A stretch of DNA of 64,000 nucleotides, from positions 186,001-250,000 of the forward strand of contig NZ_BMUE01000009.1 in assembly GCF_014650035.1 (NCBI RefSeq), read 5' to 3'. The position numbers and the translations under genes are program-made. This document shows positions 60,823 through 64,000 of the stretch, one piece after another; within the stretch, counting starts at the first letter, position 1, and each line of letters begins with the position of its first letter. The notes below the pieces were generated by a model. That model was not told the DNA's origin. It ran no database searches and saw only the letters and a program-made list of their open reading frames with translations. This stretch comes from Streptomyces lucensis JCM 4490 (GTDB lineage Bacteria > Actinomycetota > Actinomycetes > Streptomycetales > Streptomycetaceae).

Positions 60823-61473
60823 TTGGCCTGTGACCTGTGGCTGGTACCGCTCGTCGACGTGTTGTGCCACACCCCGGACAACCCGTTCGCCGACGAACTC
60901 GCGCAATACAACAAGGCGCTGGCCGAGGCCGGGCTCCCACCGGTGCCGGTGTACCAGTACATGCCGGGCCTGTCCGGCGACGTCGCCCCGGTGGCCGGCT
61001 TCGACTACGACGCGCTGCACTTCCTGCGCCGGGCCTACCTGCTCCAGGTCTGCGGCCTGCCGGTGACCCCGGTGGACGAACTGGGCGGCGACTACGAGCA
61101 GTTGCTGGAGATGTTCGAGTCCACGGCCCAGCAGTCCCACCTGGTCTGGCACTACGACCACGCGGGCGCGTACGTCCCCGTGGACTTCGCGCACCCGCTC
61201 TCCAACGACGACCTGCTGGCGGGCGGCGGCCCCCTGGGCTCCGCCCAGACGCTCCTGCGGGAGCTGCAGTACGTCGCCCCGACCATCGGCATCGACCCGG
61301 CCAACCCCCCGGCGGCCCCCGAACCGCCCGCGGCCCCGACCGAGCTGGAGGAGCCGGCCGTCCCGGCGCCGTACGATCCCAGCCCCTTCGCCCGCGAACG
61401 GCACGTCTGGCTGGGCCTGCACGCGGCGGCGACCCGCTCCCTGGCCCAGGGCTCAATGATCGTCTTCAGCTGA
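60823..61473 (+). CDS. Conserved hypothetical protein
   Basis: A 216-residue cytosolic protein, conserved in Streptomyces near purA by my recollection. It has a WLVPLVDVLCHTPDNPF start, a helical middle (YEQLLEMFESTAQQSHLVWHYDHAGAYVPV in pieces), an acidic Pro/Glu-rich linker and a short end. I do not know a function. A TTG start at 60823 is chosen because AGGAG lies 7 nt upstream and the family-like sequence begins MACDLWLV. Confidence 0.7.
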   Translation: MACDLWLVPLVDVLCHTPDNPFADELAQYNKALAEAGLPPVPVYQYMPGLSGDVAPVAGFDYDALHFLRRAYLLQVCGLPVTPVDELGGDYEQLLEMFESTAQQSHLVWHYDHAGAYVPVDFAHPLSNDDLLAGGGPLGSAQTLLRELQYVAPTIGIDPANPPAAPEPPAAPTELEEPAVPAPYDPSPFARERHVWLGLHAAATRSLAQGSMIVFS

Positions 61474-61492
61474 CCACCGGAACCCCGAACCG

Positions 61493-62011
61493 GTGACCAG
61501 GTGGATCGGCGTGGTGTCGGGTGTGCTCTGTTCGGCTCTGCTGCTCTCAGGGTGCTCGGTGCCGGGCGGGGATGTCACGGTGAGCCGTACCGAGCCCACT
61601 CTCGGATCGAACTGGGACGAGGAGGCGGGAGCGCCGGAGGTGGCCGCGTTCATGAGGATCGACGTCCCGGCCGACGCGACGGAGGTGAAGGGGGCGGTGG
61701 CGGTCAATCCGCAGGAGGACAACTACCTGCTGTCCTTCGTCACCAGTGAGCGTGCCGCAGAGCGACTGGCGGGGGACCTGCACTCCCCTGATCCCCTCGA
61801 GCCAAGTCACGTCGCCCCCACCACCAGTGCGGGAAACGCTTTGTGGAGACACCTGGGTCTCACCCCGCCTGATCGGCTCAGGAAAACGCGCTGGGTCGGC
61901 GTCTGCCCCCCGTGCGTGGTGAAGCACGGGCGTGGGCGTGTTCAGTGGATCGAGATGTACGTGCACGCCGAGGGCGAGGGGCGGTCCCGCGTGTATGTGC
62001 AGGCCTTCTGA
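61493..62011 (+). CDS. Small lipoprotein
   Basis: A 172-residue lipoprotein: signal peptide VVSGVLCSALLLSGCSV with lipobox LSGC (Cys21), so it is anchored outside the membrane. The mature part is a small alpha/beta domain (EVAAFMRIDVPADATEVKGAV, YLLSFVTSERAAERL) with a CPPC pair near residue 139 that could form a disulfide. Start GTG at 61493, 20 bp after the previous gene. Confidence 0.78.
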   Translation: MTRWIGVVSGVLCSALLLSGCSVPGGDVTVSRTEPTLGSNWDEEAGAPEVAAFMRIDVPADATEVKGAVAVNPQEDNYLLSFVTSERAAERLAGDLHSPDPLEPSHVAPTTSAGNALWRHLGLTPPDRLRKTRWVGVCPPCVVKHGRGRVQWIEMYVHAEGEGRSRVYVQAF

Positions 62012-62092
62012 GGCCGCCGCTTCCGCGCCGTCTCGGGCGGCCGGTCACGATCACCGTGCCGGCCGCCCGGTCAGACCTCGCGGGAGGGATTC

Positions 62093-63376
62093 CTACAGGA
62101 ACGAGTTGATCTCGATCGTCTCGTCCCGGCCCGGGCCCACGCCGATCGCGGAGATCGGGGCGCCGGACATCTCCTCCAGCGCCTTGACGTAGTTCTGGGC
62201 GTTCTTGGGGAGGTCGGAGAAGGACTTGGCCTTGGTGATGTCCTCCGACCAGCCCGGCAGGGTCTCGTAGACCGGCTTCGCGTGGTGGAAGTCCGACTGC
62301 GAGTACGGCAGCTCCTCGACGCGCTTGCCGTCGATCTCGTACGCCACGCAGACCGGGATCTGCTCCCAGCCGGTGAGGACGTCCAGCTTGGTGAGGAAGA
62401 AGTCGGTCAGGCCGTTGACGCGGGTCGCGTAGCGGGCGATGACCGCGTCGAACCAGCCGCAGCGCCGGTCGCGGCCGGTCGTCACGCCGCGCTCGCCGCC
62501 GATGCGGCGCAGCGCCTCGCCGTCCTCGTCGAACAGCTCCGTCGGGAACGGGCCGGCGCCGACGCGGGTGGTGTAGGCCTTGAGGATGCCGATCACGCGG
62601 CTGATCTTCGTCGGGCCGACTCCGGCGCCCGTGCAGGCGCCGCCCGCGGTCGGGTTGGAGGAGGTGACGAAGGGGTACGTGCCGTGGTCGATGTCGAGCA
62701 GCGTGCCCTGGCCGCCCTCGAAGAGGACCACCTTGTCGTCCTCCAGCGCCTGGTTGATGACCAGGACGGTGTCGGTGACGTACGGCTTCAGCTGCTCGGC
62801 GTAGCCCAGCAGCTCCTCGACCACCTGGCCCGCGGCGATCGCGCGGCGGTTGTAGAGCTTGGTGAGGATCTGGTTCTTGGCGTCGAGGGCCGCCTCGACC
62901 TTCTGGGTGAGGATCGACTCGTCGTACAGGTCCTGGACCCGGATGCCGACGCGGTTGATCTTGTCGGAGTACGTCGGTCCGATGCCGCGGCCGGTCGTGC
63001 CGATCTTGCGCTTGCCGAGGAAGCGTTCCGTCACCTTGTCGACGGTCACGTTGTACGGCGTGATGATGTGCGCGTTACCGCTGAGCAGGAGCTTGGACGT
63101 GTCGACGCCACGCTCGTTCAGACCGCTCAGCTCGGAGAGCAGGACCGACGGGTCGACGACGACACCGTTACCGATGACCGGCGTACAGCCGGGCGAGAGG
63201 ATTCCGGAAGGGAGGAGGTGGAGCGCATACTTCTGGTCGCCCACGACGACCGTGTGGCCGGCGTTGTTGCCGCCCTGGTAGCGCACTACATAGTCCACCG
63301 AGCCACCGAGCAGGTCGGTCGCCTTCCCCTTGCCTTCGTCACCCCACTGAGCACCGAGCAGCACAAGTGCGGGCAC
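62093..63376 (-). CDS. purA: Adenylosuccinate synthetase
   Basis: Converts IMP, aspartate and GTP to adenylosuccinate in AMP synthesis. The 427-residue protein has GAQWGDEGKGK at residues 8-18 (GTP loop and catalytic Asp), NNAGHTV with the catalytic His, GTTGRGIGP, EGGQGTLLDIDHGTYPFVTSS and GVTTGRDRRCGWFD, all intact. GTG start at 63376. Divergent from the gene at 63574. Confidence 0.97.
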   Translation of the reverse strand: MPALVLLGAQWGDEGKGKATDLLGGSVDYVVRYQGGNNAGHTVVVGDQKYALHLLPSGILSPGCTPVIGNGVVVDPSVLLSELSGLNERGVDTSKLLLSGNAHIITPYNVTVDKVTERFLGKRKIGTTGRGIGPTYSDKINRVGIRVQDLYDESILTQKVEAALDAKNQILTKLYNRRAIAAGQVVEELLGYAEQLKPYVTDTVLVINQALEDDKVVLFEGGQGTLLDIDHGTYPFVTSSNPTAGGACTGAGVGPTKISRVIGILKAYTTRVGAGPFPTELFDEDGEALRRIGGERGVTTGRDRRCGWFDAVIARYATRVNGLTDFFLTKLDVLTGWEQIPVCVAYEIDGKRVEELPYSQSDFHHAKPVYETLPGWSEDITKAKSFSDLPKNAQNYVKALEEMSGAPISAIGVGPGRDETIEINSFL

Positions 63377-63503
63377 GCGCGTACACCCCTTCCGGGCGGG
63401 GCATGTCCAAGGTCGGGGGCGTGGGCGTAAGGTTCACCGCCGCGTACCACTGCGACCGCCGTTGGTCGCACAACCGTCGGACCGGATGCCCCGGAATAGA
63501 CGA

Positions 63504-63531
63504 AGCCCCTGGCGCAATAGCGCAAGGGGCT
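63504..63531. terminator. Hairpin in purA / diacylglycerol-kinase divergent spacer
   Basis: Arms AGCCCCTGGCGC and GCGCAAGGGGCT pair over 12 bp with one mismatch around the loop AATA. It lies 43 bp before the plus-strand gene and 128 bp before purA. It may be a leader hairpin or an insulating terminator; the position in a divergent spacer is unusual. Confidence 0.5.
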
Positions 63532-63573
63532 CTTGCACAAAGATGCTACCCGAGGAAGCGAGGCAGGACCGAG

Positions 63574-64000
63574 GTGGCGACCTTCGCGACGTCCGATCAG
63601 CTGCTGGTGATCATCGATCCGGCGGCCCGGCAGAGGGACGGAGAGTCCGTGCGGATCGCGAAAGACGTGCTCAGCGCGGGTGCGACGGCCAAGGTCTGCC
63701 TGCCCCAGGGGCCGGAGGAATTCGCCCGGGCACTCGGCCGACGGGGGTCCAGGCGCCCGGTCGTGGTCGGCGACGACCGGGCCCTGGTCCGTGCGGTCAC
63801 CCTGCTGCACCGCCAGCGGGAGCTGGCCGGCTGTGCGCTGTCGGTGGTGCCGGTCGGAGTGACGGCCCTGGCGGAGTCCCTCGGCGTGCCGGCCGGCCCG
63901 GTGGCGGCGGCCCGGGCCGTGCTGGAGGGGGCGGAGCGGCGGCTGGACCTGCTGGTCGACGACAGCGACGGGGTGGTGCTGAGCGCGCTGGGCATTCCGC
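63574..64000 (+). CDS. Diacylglycerol-kinase-like protein (N-terminal part, runs off window)
   Basis: 142 residues visible from a GTG at 63574 with AGGACCGAG upstream: MATFATSDQLLVIIDPAARQ and onward (DVLSAGATAKVCLPQG, RRPVVVGDDRALVRAV, LSVVPVGVTALAESLGVP). The pattern resembles the catalytic start of DAGK_cat proteins (LLVIIDPAAR, VVGDDRALVRAV), and a diacylglycerol kinase is the usual divergent neighbour of purA in Streptomyces. The canonical GGDGT motif appears altered to VGDDRAL here. C-terminal part not seen. Confidence 0.65.
   Translation, partial: MATFATSDQLLVIIDPAARQRDGESVRIAKDVLSAGATAKVCLPQGPEEFARALGRRGSRRPVVVGDDRALVRAVTLLHRQRELAGCALSVVPVGVTALAESLGVPAGPVAAARAVLEGAERRLDLLVDDSDGVVLSALGIP

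Overview
The sequence is high-GC actinobacterial DNA, almost certainly a Streptomyces chromosome. The evidence is GC-rich third codon positions, frequent GTG and TTG starts, and several Streptomyces-typical gene sets: an ATPase / XRE / DUF397 trio, an SigE-type sigma factor beside a membrane protein, ybaB-recR-DUF5063-ask-asd, and a Ser/Thr kinase, aminotransferase, GntR and purA neighbourhood.

1-17.5 kb is an accessory defence island. On the minus strand lie the N-terminal 328 residues of a type I restriction methylase (hsdM) and, just upstream of it, an HTH / degenerate methylase / specificity-like protein. A divergent coiled-coil protein follows. Next comes a four-gene, translationally coupled Wadjet type II (JetABCD) anti-plasmid operon (4.5-13.0 kb). 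Then comes an unusual single protein joining a NucS-like nuclease, a RAMA-like domain and a catalytically dead alkyltransferase-like domain, and finally a two-gene module ending in a PD-(D/E)xK nuclease. The island ends at 16.1-17.45 kb in a graveyard of attachment sites: two perfect 43-bp copies of a tRNA 3' end (tRNA-Pro-like), a third 3' end from a different tRNA, each followed by a terminator, and a frameshifted integrase tail. Between the 43-bp copies sits a small beta-trefoil gene.

17.8-36.5 kb holds variable chromosomal genes: secreted proteins (beta-propeller-like, DUF4232, FG-GAP), a membrane-anchored XRE regulator, a decayed FG-GAP pseudogene, a SUKH immunity-type protein, an alpha/beta hydrolase, an SDR, a TerB-like protein, a TetR regulator divergent from two RibD/DHFR-fold reductases, a quinone-oxidoreductase-like protein, and the ATPase / XRE / DUF397 trio. 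At 36.6-39.3 kb is a TIR / NB-ARC / TPR protein of the bacterial NLR type with near-identical 126-bp TPR units.

39.5-64 kb is core-like: glutamine-dependent NAD synthetase, a DUF318 permease with its TIGR03943 partner, an RCK-type channel, an S9 peptidase, SURF1, a sigma factor and partner, asd, ask, DUF5063, recR, ybaB, a SLATT protein, a Ser/Thr kinase, a class III aminotransferase, a GntR regulator, a lipoprotein, purA and the start of a diacylglycerol-kinase-like gene.

Functionally, the left third is a stacked anti-mobile-element arsenal at a tRNA integration hotspot. The right third carries aspartate-family amino-acid, NAD and purine biosynthesis with recombination and envelope functions. 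Starts were chosen by ribosome-binding site and family alignment from memory; no searches were run.
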